From contig NZ_JAFHKK010000017.1 in NCBI RefSeq assembly GCF_016937535.1, positions 1-56,742 on the forward strand: a stretch of DNA of 56,742 bases, given 5' to 3'. The DNA is from Sulfurospirillum tamanense. GTDB taxonomy: Bacteria > Campylobacterota > Campylobacteria > Campylobacterales > Campylobacteraceae. A program made the translations under genes and the position numbers. Shown here in pieces: positions 17,382 to 25,878 of the stretch. The stretch's first letter is position 1. Each line of letters begins with the position of its first letter. The notes beneath the pieces were generated by a model. The model was given only the letters and a program-made list of their open reading frames with translations. It did no database searches and was not told where the DNA came from.

Positions 17382-18170
17382 ATGATTCGCTCACTTTACA
17401 CTGCCGCAACAGGCATGAAAGCCCAACAACTTCAAATCGACACCACGTCTAATAATATCTCAAACGTCAATACCATTGGGTATAAAAAACAACGCGCTGA
17501 ATTTGCCGATTTGTTTTACCAGACGATGGAATACGCAGGAACGGCTACCTCCGCCACAACCCAATCGCCTACGGGCATTGAAGTGGGCTTGGGTGTGCGA
17601 CCGACGGCCATTACTAAGATTTTTACTCAGGGAAACTTTAAAGAGACGACCAATAACCTTGACCTTGCCATTACTGGTAAAGGGTTTTTTCAAGTCCAGC
17701 TTCCCGATGGTACGGTTGCTTTTACCCGAAATGGAGCGTTTAAACTTGATGGCGAGGGCAACGTGGTAAACAGTGACGGCTACAGGCTAATCCCCGAAAT
17801 CGTGGTGCCTGAAGATGCGACACAAATTTCCATCGGCGTAGATGGCACCGTGTCGGTGTTGCAAGCAGGGGATACCCAAATGAATGAAATTGGGCAAGTT
17901 GAGATTGCCAACTTTATCAACCCAGCAGGGCTTCACTCTTTGGGGGATAATAATTTTATCAATACTAATGCCTCGGGCGATGCTATCTTGGGTGTACCGG
18001 GCCTGAATGGGTTTGGCCAAGTGCGCCAAGGGTTTGTGGAGATGAGCAACGTGCAACTTGTGGAAGAGATGACGGACCTCATCACCGGACAGCGTGCCTA
18101 CGAAGCTAACTCTAAGGCCATTGTCACCTCAGATGAAATGTTGCAAACGGTGAACCAACTCAAACGATAA
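17382..18170 (+). CDS. flgG: Flagellar distal rod protein FlgG
   Basis: A 262-residue FlgG. The N-terminus MIRSLYTAATGMKAQQLQIDTTSNNISNVNT and the C-terminal VRQGFVEMSNVQLVEEMTDLITGQRAYEANSKAI are nearly canonical, as is SPTGIEVGLGVRPTA, which resembles the FlgG-specific region. It builds the distal rod that traverses the periplasm. It shares the sigma-54 promoter with the upstream paralogue and precedes a small membrane-protein gene by 9 bases. Confidence 0.97.
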   Translation: MIRSLYTAATGMKAQQLQIDTTSNNISNVNTIGYKKQRAEFADLFYQTMEYAGTATSATTQSPTGIEVGLGVRPTAITKIFTQGNFKETTNNLDLAITGKGFFQVQLPDGTVAFTRNGAFKLDGEGNVVNSDGYRLIPEIVVPEDATQISIGVDGTVSVLQAGDTQMNEIGQVEIANFINPAGLHSLGDNNFINTNASGDAILGVPGLNGFGQVRQGFVEMSNVQLVEEMTDLITGQRAYEANSKAIVTSDEMLQTVNQLKR

Positions 18171-18179
18171 GGTAGGGTA

Positions 18180-18347
18180 ATGCTACTCATCATTCCTCTC
18201 ATTGCGGCGATTATTTTGGCATGGACGGTGGATGCGATTTATTTCTCAGATACTGAACCAAAAAAGCGTATAGAGCGCCCCAAAGCCCCCAATGAGAGCG
18301 CGCAACGCTATTTGGAGCAACATATCCACAAAAAAGAAACCCCTTAG
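18180..18347 (+). CDS. Small single-pass membrane protein (55 residues)
   Basis: ATG 18180 to TAG 18345-18347. Residues 1-22 (MLLIIPLIAAIILAWTVDAIYF) form one hydrophobic helix followed by a basic, charged tail ending HIHKKETP. A TAAGG just upstream could serve as ribosome site. It follows flgG by 9 bases in the same direction and could be in the flagellar transcript. No family recognised. Its clean codon structure and placement make it more likely than not to be real. Confidence 0.6.
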   Translation: MLLIIPLIAAIILAWTVDAIYFSDTEPKKRIERPKAPNESAQRYLEQHIHKKETP

Positions 18348-18424
18348 CGCTGTTGTGTTAAAATCCTTTTTTTCTTGTAACGTGCCTTACATGTAAAGAG
18401 TAGGGGTCTAATCAAAGGGGTTGC

Positions 18425-19093
18425 GTGCGGTTTGGTAATGTGATAAAACTAACAATTCCAGTGATGATGGGGTATATTCCTTTGGGGATGGCCTTTGGTT
18501 TGTTGGCTTCTTCAATGTTAATTCCATGGCATTATGCTTTTGCGATGAGCATGTTTATTTTTGCTGGTGCGGGGCAGTTTTTGGCCTTGAGTTTGTTTGC
18601 GGCAAACGCGACCTTGCTAGAGATTGGCGTGGCGACGTTTTTGCTTAATTTACGCCACTCTTTTTACGGACTTTCCATGATTAGTACGTTCAAGGGAATG
18701 GGCAAAGGAAAGCACTACCTCATTTTTGGCCTCACGGATGAAACCTTTGCTTTGCTAAAAACCGCCTCTATGTCTCCCCAAAACCGTGAAAAAACCTACG
18801 TGCAAATCACCGCGCTTAACCAGTTTTATTGGGTGGTCGGAACACTCCTTGGGGCGGGTCTTGGAAGTATTGTGCCTTTTGATTACACGGGCATTGCGTT
18901 TTCGCTGACGGCTTTGTTTGTGGTACTTTCCATCGAACTCTACCGCAAGCAACCTAATCCCAAACCGCTCATGGTGGCCTTGCTGATTGGCATGGCGGGC
19001 ATGGTGATTTTGCCTAGCGCGAAGATGTTGATTATCTCCCTAGCACTTGCGGCGGGATTGCTCATTGGGCTTAAGGGGTGGATGGATGAGTGA
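18425..19093 (+). CDS. azlC: Branched-chain amino acid exporter large subunit AzlC
   Basis: A 222-residue polytopic protein of the AzlC family, which with AzlD exports branched-chain amino acids and analogues. Family stretches IPLGMAFGLLASSM, FIFAGAGQFLALSLFA, NLRHSFYGLSM and GLTDETFALL are present. The start is GTG 18425 with AAGGGG a few bases upstream. The stop overlaps the azlD start. Next to leuDB and a LysE-type exporter it forms an amino-acid group. Confidence 0.92.
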   Translation: MRFGNVIKLTIPVMMGYIPLGMAFGLLASSMLIPWHYAFAMSMFIFAGAGQFLALSLFAANATLLEIGVATFLLNLRHSFYGLSMISTFKGMGKGKHYLIFGLTDETFALLKTASMSPQNREKTYVQITALNQFYWVVGTLLGAGLGSIVPFDYTGIAFSLTALFVVLSIELYRKQPNPKPLMVALLIGMAGMVILPSAKMLIISLALAAGLLIGLKGWMDE

Positions 19094-19409
19094 AATGTAC
19101 CTGATACAAGGCATCGCTCTGGCTGCTCTTGCTACCTATGTGACACGGATTTTGCCTTTTGTGTTTTTTGCCAAGCGCGAACCAGGCCCCTTGGTGCGTT
19201 TGATTGAAAAACATATGCCCGTGATGATTATGGTGATTTTGGTTTTTTACGCGATTCGCGATGTGCCTTTTGGAGTGTATCCTTATGGCGTGCCGGAACT
19301 TCTTGGGATTGTAGTTGCAGGAGCGATGCATATGAGGTTTAACAATGCGCTCATGAGCATTGTCGTGGCAACGGGGCTGTACATGGTGTTGGTGCAATAT
19401 GTGTTTTAG
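19086..19409 (+). CDS. azlD: Branched-chain amino acid exporter small subunit AzlD
   Basis: A 107-residue protein with four hydrophobic segments and the AzlD signature AALATYVTRILPFVFF. The start is ATG 19086, overlapping the azlC stop by 8 bases; the open frame extends further upstream inside azlC but family homology begins here. It works with AzlC in the inner membrane. A TACATGTA palindrome follows its stop. Confidence 0.9.
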   Translation: MSEMYLIQGIALAALATYVTRILPFVFFAKREPGPLVRLIEKHMPVMIMVILVFYAIRDVPFGVYPYGVPELLGIVVAGAMHMRFNNALMSIVVATGLYMVLVQYVF

Positions 19410-19431
19410 CTTTACATGTAAGGAATAAGTG

Positions 19432-20049
19432 ATGAGTAGTGCTGCGTTGATGCTTTTTATCCCCACGTTTATCGCTGTTTCGGTGACGCCTGGCATGTGT
19501 ATGACCTTGGCTATGACCCTTGGGATGAGCGTGGGATTTAAGCGTGCGTTGTGGATGATGGCGGGTGAACTCGTGGGGGTAGGGCTTGTGGCAGTGTGTT
19601 CGGTTGTGGGTGTGGCGGTAGTGATGCTTGCGTATCCTGATTTTTTTACCGTGTTTAAGTGGGTTGGGGGAGCGTATTTGATTTATCTTGGGGTGCAGTT
19701 GTGGCGCTCGCGTGGCAAAATGTCTTTGAGTAGTGATAAAAAAACAGGCGCCATTCCGCCGCTTACGCTGATGTTGCAAGGCTTTGTGACGGCGGTTGCC
19801 AACCCAAAAGGGTGGGCGTTTTTTATCGCGTTGTTGCCTCCTTTTATCGCGTATGAACGGCCTTTATTTGGGCAACTTGCCATCTTGGTGGGGATCATTT
19901 TGGTGATTGAGTGGTGTTCGTTAATGCTTTATGCCCTTGGAGGAAGTTCTTTGCGCGCGTTGTTGCAACAAGAAAAACACGTCAGAATGCTCAATAAAAT
20001 CGCAGGGGTTTTGATGATGGGGGTTGGCGTGTGGTTGGCTTTGGAGTAA
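19432..20049 (+). CDS. LysE/RhtB-family amino acid exporter
   Basis: A 205-residue polytopic membrane protein with about six helices and the LysE-family opening MLFIPTFIAVSVTPGMCMTLAMTLGMSVGF and later VTAVANPKGWAFFIALLPPFI. These proteins export amino acids or homoserine lactones; the substrate is not clear. ATG 19432 is used; its ribosome site TAAGGA is the tail of the TACATGTA palindrome at 19413. Immediately downstream of azlCD. Confidence 0.9.
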   Translation: MSSAALMLFIPTFIAVSVTPGMCMTLAMTLGMSVGFKRALWMMAGELVGVGLVAVCSVVGVAVVMLAYPDFFTVFKWVGGAYLIYLGVQLWRSRGKMSLSSDKKTGAIPPLTLMLQGFVTAVANPKGWAFFIALLPPFIAYERPLFGQLAILVGIILVIEWCSLMLYALGGSSLRALLQQEKHVRMLNKIAGVLMMGVGVWLALE

Positions 20050-20141
20050 TTTTAGCACAATGCCCTTTTGGAATTTAATCTTTCTTATACCACTTTTTGG
20101 TTAGAATGTTCCCTATTTCTTCTTTACATGTAAGGATTTTC

Positions 20142-20654
20142 ATGAGTACTATTACTGGAAACATTTGGTGTTTTGGTGACAATATCGACACAGATTTAAT
20201 CATAGCCGCACGCTATCTTAACACCTCAGACCCCAAAGAACTTGCCAAGCACGTGATGGAAGACGCAGACCCTGATTTTGTTTCTAAATTGCAACCGGGT
20301 GATGTGATTGTAGCAGGGGAAAATTTTGGGTGCGGGAGCAGCCGTGAACATGCCCCCATCGCTTTAAAAGCTGCAGGAGTCGCCGCTATTGTGGCCAAAA
20401 GCTATGCGCGTATTTTTTACCGCAATGCGTTTAATACAGGTTTGCCCATCTTTGAACTGGCTAACACCGAAGCCTTTAAGGAAGGTCACAAAATCTCCAT
20501 TTCTCCTTCTGAGGGCACCATCGTCAATGAAGCAACGCAAGCAAGTTATCAGTTTTCCCCCATTCCTCCTTTTATGCAAGAACTTATCCAAGCAGGTGGT
20601 CTTATGGAGTACGCCAAAATGGAACTTGCCGCTTCAAAAGGAGATCGCGCATGA
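20142..20654 (+). CDS. leuD: 3-isopropylmalate dehydratase small subunit
   Basis: Leucine biosynthesis: with LeuC isomerises 2- to 3-isopropylmalate. The 170-residue chain has [17 protein letters not shown] and [21 protein letters not shown], the aconitase-swivel signature of the small-type LeuD. The start is ATG 20142, where the family begins; the ribosome site TAAGGA is again the tail of a TACATGTA palindrome (20125). leuC is not in the window. The end overlaps leuB by four bases. Confidence 0.95.
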   Translation: MSTITGNIWCFGDNIDTDLIIAARYLNTSDPKELAKHVMEDADPDFVSKLQPGDVIVAGENFGCGSSREHAPIALKAAGVAAIVAKSYARIFYRNAFNTGLPIFELANTEAFKEGHKISISPSEGTIVNEATQASYQFSPIPPFMQELIQAGGLMEYAKMELAASKGDRA

Positions 20655-21721
20655 GGCAATACAAGTTAGCTATCATTAAGGGTGATGGCATTGGGCCGGA
20701 GATTATTGACGAAGCTATTAAGGTGCTTGATGCTGTCTCCTCTCATGAAAATTTTGAGCTTAGTTATAGCGATTTTTTGATGGGCGGGGCTGCTATTGAC
20801 GTGTTTGGCGAGCCGCTTCCAGAAGAGACGGTGCAAGGGTGTCTTAAAGCAGATGCTATTTTATTTGGTGCTATTGGTGGTGAAAAATGGGACACGCTTC
20901 CGCGAGAAAAACGTCCTGAAACAGGCCTTTTGAACCTGCGCAAAGCCTTGGGCGTGTTTGCTAATTTGCGCCCCGTGTCAGTGTATGATGAGCTAGTCAA
21001 TGCTAGCACCTTGAAGCCCGAAGTGCTCAAAGGTGTGGACATGATGGTCGTGCGCGAACTTACCGGTGGGATTTACTTTGGCCAACCCCGCGCCAAAGAG
21101 GCTGAGCGTGCATACAACACGATGGTGTACACTAAGGAAGAGATTGTGCGCATTGCTAAAGTAGCTTTTGAGAGCGCTATGAAACGCCGTAAGCAAGTTT
21201 GTTCTGTAGATAAAGCCAATGTTTTGGAAGTGAGTCAATTGTGGCGAGAGACTGTCGAAGAAGTAGCCAAAGAGTACCCTGAAGTTTCTCTTTCTCACAT
21301 GTACGTGGACAACGCTGCCATGCAAATGATTCGCAATCCAAAGCAATTTGATGTGGTTTTAACAGGCAATATTTTTGGTGATATTTTGAGCGATGAGGCC
21401 AGTATGATAAGTGGCTCCATTGGCCTTTTACCTTCCGCTTCTGTGGGTGGGCAAGTAGGGTTGTTTGAGCCTATTCATGGTTCTGCTCCTGATATTACCG
21501 GTCAAGGCATTGCTAACCCAATCGCGACGATTTTATCCGCAGCCATGATGTTGCGTTTTGCACTTGGCGAAGAGAGTGCGGCTAGTCGCATTGAAAAAGC
21601 GGTGCAACAAGTACTTAAAGAGGGCTACCGCACCAAAGACCTCTCGGCATATGAGGCAAAAGAGGTGTGTTCAACCAGTGAAATTGGCTCTATTATCGCA
21701 AGCTACGTCGCCAAAGTATGA
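20651..21721 (+). CDS. leuB: 3-isopropylmalate dehydrogenase
   Basis: NAD-dependent oxidative decarboxylation of 3-isopropylmalate in leucine synthesis. The motifs [57 protein letters not shown] and [20 protein letters not shown] cover the substrate and cofactor sites. 356 residues, normal length. Coupled to leuD upstream and a small TPR-like gene downstream through four-base overlaps. Confidence 0.97.
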   Translation: MRQYKLAIIKGDGIGPEIIDEAIKVLDAVSSHENFELSYSDFLMGGAAIDVFGEPLPEETVQGCLKADAILFGAIGGEKWDTLPREKRPETGLLNLRKALGVFANLRPVSVYDELVNASTLKPEVLKGVDMMVVRELTGGIYFGQPRAKEAERAYNTMVYTKEEIVRIAKVAFESAMKRRKQVCSVDKANVLEVSQLWRETVEEVAKEYPEVSLSHMYVDNAAMQMIRNPKQFDVVLTGNIFGDILSDEASMISGSIGLLPSASVGGQVGLFEPIHGSAPDITGQGIANPIATILSAAMMLRFALGEESAASRIEKAVQQVLKEGYRTKDLSAYEAKEVCSTSEIGSIIASYVAKV

Positions 21722-21966
21722 ACACCCTGACTCTTGCTAGCGTTTACGAACTCCAAGGTCTCAAAGAAGAGGCGTTGGAAATTTATAAAGAAATTTTAAA
21801 AAAAGAACCCCAAAATAAAGAAGCCAAGGTAGCCATTCGTAGGTTGTGTGGTATTCGTAAGAAATACCTTGGCGTTAACGAAGAGATGAAGGCCTTTTTT
21901 GTCAACATGGACAGCGAGGTAGAATTTATGGAATTTGAAAGGTGGCTTGCAAAACTATGGAACTAA
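21718..21966 (+). CDS. Small TPR-like protein
   Basis: An 82-residue acidic/basic helical protein. [38 protein letters not shown] reads as about one and a half tetratricopeptide repeats, ending in a helical tail ([16 protein letters not shown]). It overlaps leuB by four bases and the next gene by ten. A small gene at this position before the ciaD-like gene and cca is remembered from C. jejuni (Cj0787 area). Function unknown; a protein-interaction partner of the next product is possible. Confidence 0.75.
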   Translation: MNTLTLASVYELQGLKEEALEIYKEILKKEPQNKEAKVAIRRLCGIRKKYLGVNEEMKAFFVNMDSEVEFMEFERWLAKLWN

Positions 21967-22274
21967 AAGACATGATTCTCTCAACCTTGGCAGAGTTAGA
22001 TAACGAAGTAAAAACACCCCCTGAGCCTCCAAAAAAAGAAGAAATTTCTACCCCAAAAGAGCCTGCGCTTGAGCCTCAAAAAGAGGAGACCGCAGACGAT
22101 ACTCGCTTTTTAAGAAATGTCAGAGAGCGCATTTTAGTCTTGTTTGAAGGGTTTCAAGCACCCAACAATAAAAACATCGAAGCCAAGGTGGATTTAACCC
22201 TCAACTTTTTAGAGTACCTGCTCGCTTCCATCGAAGAAGAGCTTGAAAAAGCGGAGAAGTCTCGGGGAAAATGA
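21957..22274 (+). CDS. CiaD-like domain protein
   Basis: A 105-residue protein with an N-terminal helix ([14 protein letters not shown]), a Pro/Glu/Lys-rich disordered stretch (about 18-50), and a helical C-terminal half (TRFLRNVRERILVLFEGFQ and NLTLNFLEYLLASIEEELEKAE-like). The position immediately before cca matches ciaD (Cj0788), a secreted invasion effector in C. jejuni. The C-terminal helical region is what I regard as the CiaD-like domain. In a free-living organism the ancestral role is probably not invasion. The start is ATG 21957 rather than an upstream one in the previous gene. Confidence 0.65.
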   Translation: MELKDMILSTLAELDNEVKTPPEPPKKEEISTPKEPALEPQKEETADDTRFLRNVRERILVLFEGFQAPNNKNIEAKVDLTLNFLEYLLASIEEELEKAEKSRGK

Positions 22275-23395
22275 GCCCGCTTGCCGCACTTTCTCCTGCG
22301 CTTTTAAGACAACTTTCTTCCCTTAAAACCCTTCTATTTTCCCATACTTCTCGTGCTTATATTGTCGGTGGCGCGGTCCGAGATTTACTTCTTGGTCGCC
22401 CCGTTAAAGACATAGACATTGAAGTCTACGACATCGCGCCAGAGGCGTTTGATGCCCTAATGCACTCATGGGGTGCTAAGGGTGTGGGAAAATCCTTTTT
22501 TGTCTACAAGTTTGGGGACATCGACCTCTCTTTGCCGCGCCTTGAGACCAAAGTGGCCAAAGGGCATCAGGGGTTTGAAGTGCGCGCGTGTCAAGATGAA
22601 CGTCTTGCAAGCAAGCGGCGAGATTTTACGATCAATGCACTAATGCTTCATCTTTTTGATGAAAAGCTGGTGGATTTTTGGGGCGGAAGTGTGGATCTAA
22701 AAGTGGGCGTATTGCGCTTGGTAGATGCCCAAAAATTTGGCGAAGATCCCTTGCGGGTTTTGCGTGGGGTGCGTTTTGCGGCAAGTTTTGGCTTTCATAT
22801 TGCGCCCCAAACACAAGAAATTATGAAAAAGTTAAATATCTTGGAGTTAAGTCAAACGCGAATTACATGGGAACTTGAAAAACTTTTCATCGCACCTTTT
22901 GTTGCGCATGGGGTGCTTTACATGTACCGTCTTGGACTTTTTGATACACTTTTTGGCATCACCCCTTCGTGGCGTGCTGTTGCTAAATTTTCTCGCGCTT
23001 TAATGCGCCATTTGCCCTATTGCCCTCCTTCTCTTAGGCCCTACCTTTGGCTTTTTGTTGCTTGTCATTACTTTGACTTTGATGCCTCAATGGTGGTTCA
23101 AAAACTCGCCTTACCTTCCCGTTACCGTCGTTTTTTGGAAAAAACTCCCTTTGGGCATGAGCACATGAGCGATTATGAGTTGGTACAAGTGGCATTAACG
23201 CGCCCATTAAAAACATGGGTAGGCATAGCGCGACCTGGCTATGAGGCACGGGCACGGGCACTGGGTGTTTATGAGTGCGTCTTTGATGGTGGCGTGCGCG
23301 TGGAAGAGGTGATGGCGGAGGGGTTTTGTGGAAAGACCCTTGGGGAAGAGTTGCGTAGACGGATTAGGGCACGGGCAAAATCCCTTTACATGTAA
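22271..23395 (+). CDS. cca: CCA tRNA nucleotidyltransferase / poly(A) polymerase family
   Basis: Class II nucleotidyltransferase that adds or repairs the CCA end of tRNAs. The nucleotidyltransferase core is YIVGGAVRDLLLGRPVKDIDIEVYD (GGxVRD and DxD metal site, about 34-58); KRRDFTINALM and GVDLKVG-type head follow. The C-terminal half is less conserved, with LRGVRFAASF as the RNA-binding family segment. 374 residues. The last codons and stop (Leu-Tyr-Met-TAA) are supplied by a TACATGTA palindrome at 23387. Overlaps the ciaD-like gene by four bases. Confidence 0.88.
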   Translation: MSPLAALSPALLRQLSSLKTLLFSHTSRAYIVGGAVRDLLLGRPVKDIDIEVYDIAPEAFDALMHSWGAKGVGKSFFVYKFGDIDLSLPRLETKVAKGHQGFEVRACQDERLASKRRDFTINALMLHLFDEKLVDFWGGSVDLKVGVLRLVDAQKFGEDPLRVLRGVRFAASFGFHIAPQTQEIMKKLNILELSQTRITWELEKLFIAPFVAHGVLYMYRLGLFDTLFGITPSWRAVAKFSRALMRHLPYCPPSLRPYLWLFVACHYFDFDASMVVQKLALPSRYRRFLEKTPFGHEHMSDYELVQVALTRPLKTWVGIARPGYEARARALGVYECVFDGGVRVEEVMAEGFCGKTLGEELRRRIRARAKSLYM

Positions 23396-23416
23396 AGGGT
23401 AAGCGTTACATGTAAA
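23385..23416. repeat. Tandem pair of TACATGTA palindromes at the cca end
   Basis: Two copies, 23387-23394 and 23407-23414, lie 20 bases apart (about two helical turns), both within near-identical TTACATGTAAAGGGT contexts. The first contains the cca stop. A half-copy (TTTACAT) follows at 23424. The pair is upstream of the ectoine operon and could be regulatory as well as an instance of the iterated motif. Confidence 0.85.
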
Positions 23417-23489
23417 GGGTAGATTTACATAAAAGATGTAAAAAAATACCATAAATCATGTCGTTAATATACATCAAAGATTTATTTAG

Positions 23490-23543
23490 TATACTAAAAG
23501 CACGGTTTTTTAAACCGAAATTAAGTATTTTTACAGCGATAAT
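23490..23543 (+). promoter_or_regulatory. Candidate promoter region of the ectoine operon
   Basis: Two plausible -10 boxes lie upstream of ectA: TATACT (23490-23495) and GATAAT (23538-23543), the latter about 27 bases before the GTG. Between them is a short inverted repeat CGGTTT-TTT-AAACCG (23503-23517). The whole 174-base gap is AT-rich. Osmotic regulation is expected of ect genes but no specific operator can be named. Confidence 0.35.
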
Positions 23544-23569
23544 ATTTGTAAAATACGACAAGGAGATCC

Positions 23570-24058
23570 GTGCAAGAACAACATTCTTTAGAGTTTCGTT
23601 GCCCCACCCTTGAAGACAGCCCTCAACTTTTTTCCCTCGTCGTTCGCTCCAAGCCTCTTGATGTGAACTCACGTTATGTGTATATGCTTGTTGCAAGCCA
23701 TTTTAGACAAACTAGTATTGTGGCAACCGTAGGCGAAAAAGTGGTGGGTTTTGTGAGTGGGTACAAGCTCCCCGAGAGTCCTCAAACACTTTTTGTGTGG
23801 CAAGTGGCGGTAGATGAGAGCATGCGAGGTCAAGGTTTGGCAGTGCGAATGATTGAGCAATTACTAAAACAACTGCCTGCAATCTCGTGGATACACACAA
23901 CCATTACTCCTTCCAATACCCCTTCCAAGCGACTATTTGAGCGCGTGGCTACTTTGCATAATGCAGCACTAGAGCAGGAGATGGGATTTGAAGGTACGCT
24001 GTTTGGCGAAGATGGCCATGAGGCGGAAATGCTCTACACTATCGGGCCACTACACTAG
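23570..24058 (+). CDS. ectA: L-2,4-diaminobutyrate N-gamma-acetyltransferase
   Basis: First dedicated step of ectoine synthesis: acetylation of diaminobutyrate. The 162-residue GNAT protein has the acetyl-CoA loop WQVAVDESMRGQGLAVRMIEQLL, and the EctA-type TTITPSNTPSKRLFERVA and the C-terminal GHEAEMLYTI. The start is GTG 23570 with AAGGAG six bases upstream. A 131-base gap separates it from ectB. Confidence 0.93.
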   Translation: MQEQHSLEFRCPTLEDSPQLFSLVVRSKPLDVNSRYVYMLVASHFRQTSIVATVGEKVVGFVSGYKLPESPQTLFVWQVAVDESMRGQGLAVRMIEQLLKQLPAISWIHTTITPSNTPSKRLFERVATLHNAALEQEMGFEGTLFGEDGHEAEMLYTIGPLH

Positions 24059-24147
24059 TGTTCATTTAGAAATCCATTTAGGTGCGCGTTTGTGTCAAAC
24101 AGAACTTAGCGCTAACGGAGTCTTTAAGGTTTATTTTAAAGGCACCA

Positions 24148-24177
24148 AGAGTTTTGTAAAAACTCTATTTACATGTA
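24148..24177. repeat. Hairpin and TACATGTA palindrome between ectA and ectB
   Basis: AGAGTTTT (24148-24155) and AAAACTCT (24159-24166) form an 8-bp stem with a 3-base loop, followed at 24170-24177 by the iterated palindrome and then the ectB ribosome site (AAGGA). No U-tract follows, so it may be an mRNA processing or stability element rather than a full terminator. Confidence 0.5.
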
Positions 24178-24189
24178 CAAGGAAAAACA

Positions 24190-25467
24190 ATGAGAGTATT
24201 TGAAAACCATGAATCGGAAGTACGAGGGTATATTCGCTCGTTTCCTACTATTTTTAAAACTGCCAAAGGTGCTATTTTAACAGACGAAAGTGGTGATGAA
24301 TTTATTGATTTTTTTGCAGGAGCAGGAACCCTTAATTATGGACATAATAACGAGCATATTAGTAAAGCAGTGATTGAGTATTTGCAAAACGATGGCATTG
24401 TGCACGGGCTCGACATGGCAACAACTGCCAAAAAAGAGTTTATTCAGACCTTTCAAAATAGCATCTTAAAACCCAGAAACCTTGAATACGTGATGCAATT
24501 TACAGGCCCAACAGGCACCAATGCTGTGGAAACAGCATTGAAGCTTGCCAGAATGGTGAAAAAACGCAGCAACATTGTCTCTTTTTCCAACGGGTTTCAT
24601 GGGTTAACACAAGGCTCCTTGGCGGTTACGGGAAACAACGACTACCGCGACGAGAGCTACATTAGCCGCACTAATGTCTCCTTTATGCCATACGATGGGT
24701 ATTTGGGTGACATGAACACTCTGGAGTATTTTCGCAAATTTTTGAGTGATAGCAGCAGTGGTCTTGATTTGCCCGCAGCGGTAATTGTGGAAACCATTCA
24801 AGGTGAAGGTGGTATCAATGTTGCTTCTAAAGCGTGGTTACAAGAGCTTGAAAGCTTGTGTCATGAATACGACATGCTATTAATCATTGACGATATTCAA
24901 GTAGGCAATGGTCGTACGGGAGAATTTTTTAGTTTTGAATTTGCAGGTATTAAGCCCGACATTGTTACGTTGTCTAAATCCATTGGTGGTGGTTTGCCAA
25001 TGGCAATGATTTTATTTAAACCCGAACTTGACCAGTGGAATCCAGGAGAGCACACAGGAACATTTCGTGGAAACAACCTTGCTTTTGTGGCAGCGCGTGT
25101 AGCGATGGAACAATACTGGAGTAGCGATGATTTAACCAATGCGGTAAAATACAAAGAAAATATTTTGCGGAAGCGCCTTGAAGAGATTGCTCAAAAACAC
25201 CCTGAGTATGAGATAGAAGTGCGTGGGCGTGGATTGGCGTATGGATTTGAAATTAAAAATGACGCTTCCATCGCAGGCGAAGTCTCTGCAAAAGCTTTTG
25301 AAAATAAATTGGTTATCGAAACAGCAGGGTCTGAGAACCAAGTTGTTAAATTTTTACCCCCTTTGTTGATAGACGAAGAGACATTGAATGAGGGCATTAA
25401 CCGCTTTGAAAAAGCCCTTGAAGCGGTTTTTGTAGAAAAAAAAGAACGTTTAACTCAGGAGTATTAA
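24190..25467 (+). CDS. ectB: Diaminobutyrate-2-oxoglutarate aminotransferase
   Basis: Class III PLP aminotransferase converting aspartate semialdehyde to L-2,4-diaminobutyrate. The 425-residue chain has GAGTLNYGHNN, MQFTGPTGTNAVETALKLAR, the Asp in LLIIDDIQVGNGRTGEFF and the PLP lysine in TLSKSIGGGLPMAMILF. AAGGA precedes the ATG, next to a TACATGTA palindrome. It is followed by ectC after one base. Confidence 0.96.
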   Translation: MRVFENHESEVRGYIRSFPTIFKTAKGAILTDESGDEFIDFFAGAGTLNYGHNNEHISKAVIEYLQNDGIVHGLDMATTAKKEFIQTFQNSILKPRNLEYVMQFTGPTGTNAVETALKLARMVKKRSNIVSFSNGFHGLTQGSLAVTGNNDYRDESYISRTNVSFMPYDGYLGDMNTLEYFRKFLSDSSSGLDLPAAVIVETIQGEGGINVASKAWLQELESLCHEYDMLLIIDDIQVGNGRTGEFFSFEFAGIKPDIVTLSKSIGGGLPMAMILFKPELDQWNPGEHTGTFRGNNLAFVAARVAMEQYWSSDDLTNAVKYKENILRKRLEEIAQKHPEYEIEVRGRGLAYGFEIKNDASIAGEVSAKAFENKLVIETAGSENQVVKFLPPLLIDEETLNEGINRFEKALEAVFVEKKERLTQEY

Positions 25468-25468
25468 A

Positions 25469-25876
25469 ATGATTGTAAGAGACATTAAAGATATTATAGG
25501 AACAGAGCGCGAAGTGCATGCCAAAGAGGGGCAATGGACAAGCCGCAGGATGCTCTTAAAGGATGACAAAATGGGCTTTTCTTTTCATGAGACCATTATT
25601 CGCAAAGGCACCAAAACCCATATCCACTACAAAAATCACCTTGAAGCTGTTTATTGCGTAGCAGGAAATGGAGAAATTGAAGACTTGACTACAGGTAAGC
25701 GGCACAAAATTTATGATGGTGTGATGTACGCCCTCAATAACCATGACGACCATAATCTTTATGGCGGCACGGAAGATATGCGGCTTATTTGTGTGTTTAA
25801 TCCTCCGATTGTGGGGACAGAAAACCACGATGGTGATGGGGTATACCCTTTGATTGAAGACAAAGAGCAGGAGTAG
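25469..25876 (+). CDS. ectC: Ectoine synthase
   Basis: Cupin-fold enzyme cyclising N-gamma-acetyldiaminobutyrate to ectoine. MIVRDIKDIIGTEREV is the family N-terminus; HIHYKNHLEAVYCVAGNGEIED and YALNNHDDHNLYGG contain the cupin metal and substrate residues; VFNPPIVGTENHD is the conserved end. 135 residues. It lies between ectB and the ectoine-type aspartokinase. No ectD hydroxylase follows, so hydroxyectoine is not predicted from this locus. Confidence 0.97.
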   Translation: MIVRDIKDIIGTEREVHAKEGQWTSRRMLLKDDKMGFSFHETIIRKGTKTHIHYKNHLEAVYCVAGNGEIEDLTTGKRHKIYDGVMYALNNHDDHNLYGGTEDMRLICVFNPPIVGTENHDGDGVYPLIEDKEQE

Positions 25877-25878
25877 AC

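Noticed and set aside
19351-19779. 142-residue frame opposite the LysE-type gene
   Set aside because: Antisense shadow, His/Lys/Arg-rich, crosses the azlD/LysE boundary.
23396-23569. Possible tRNA or small RNA between cca and ectA
   Set aside because: AT-rich, no cloverleaf-compatible stems; explained by palindromes and promoter elements.
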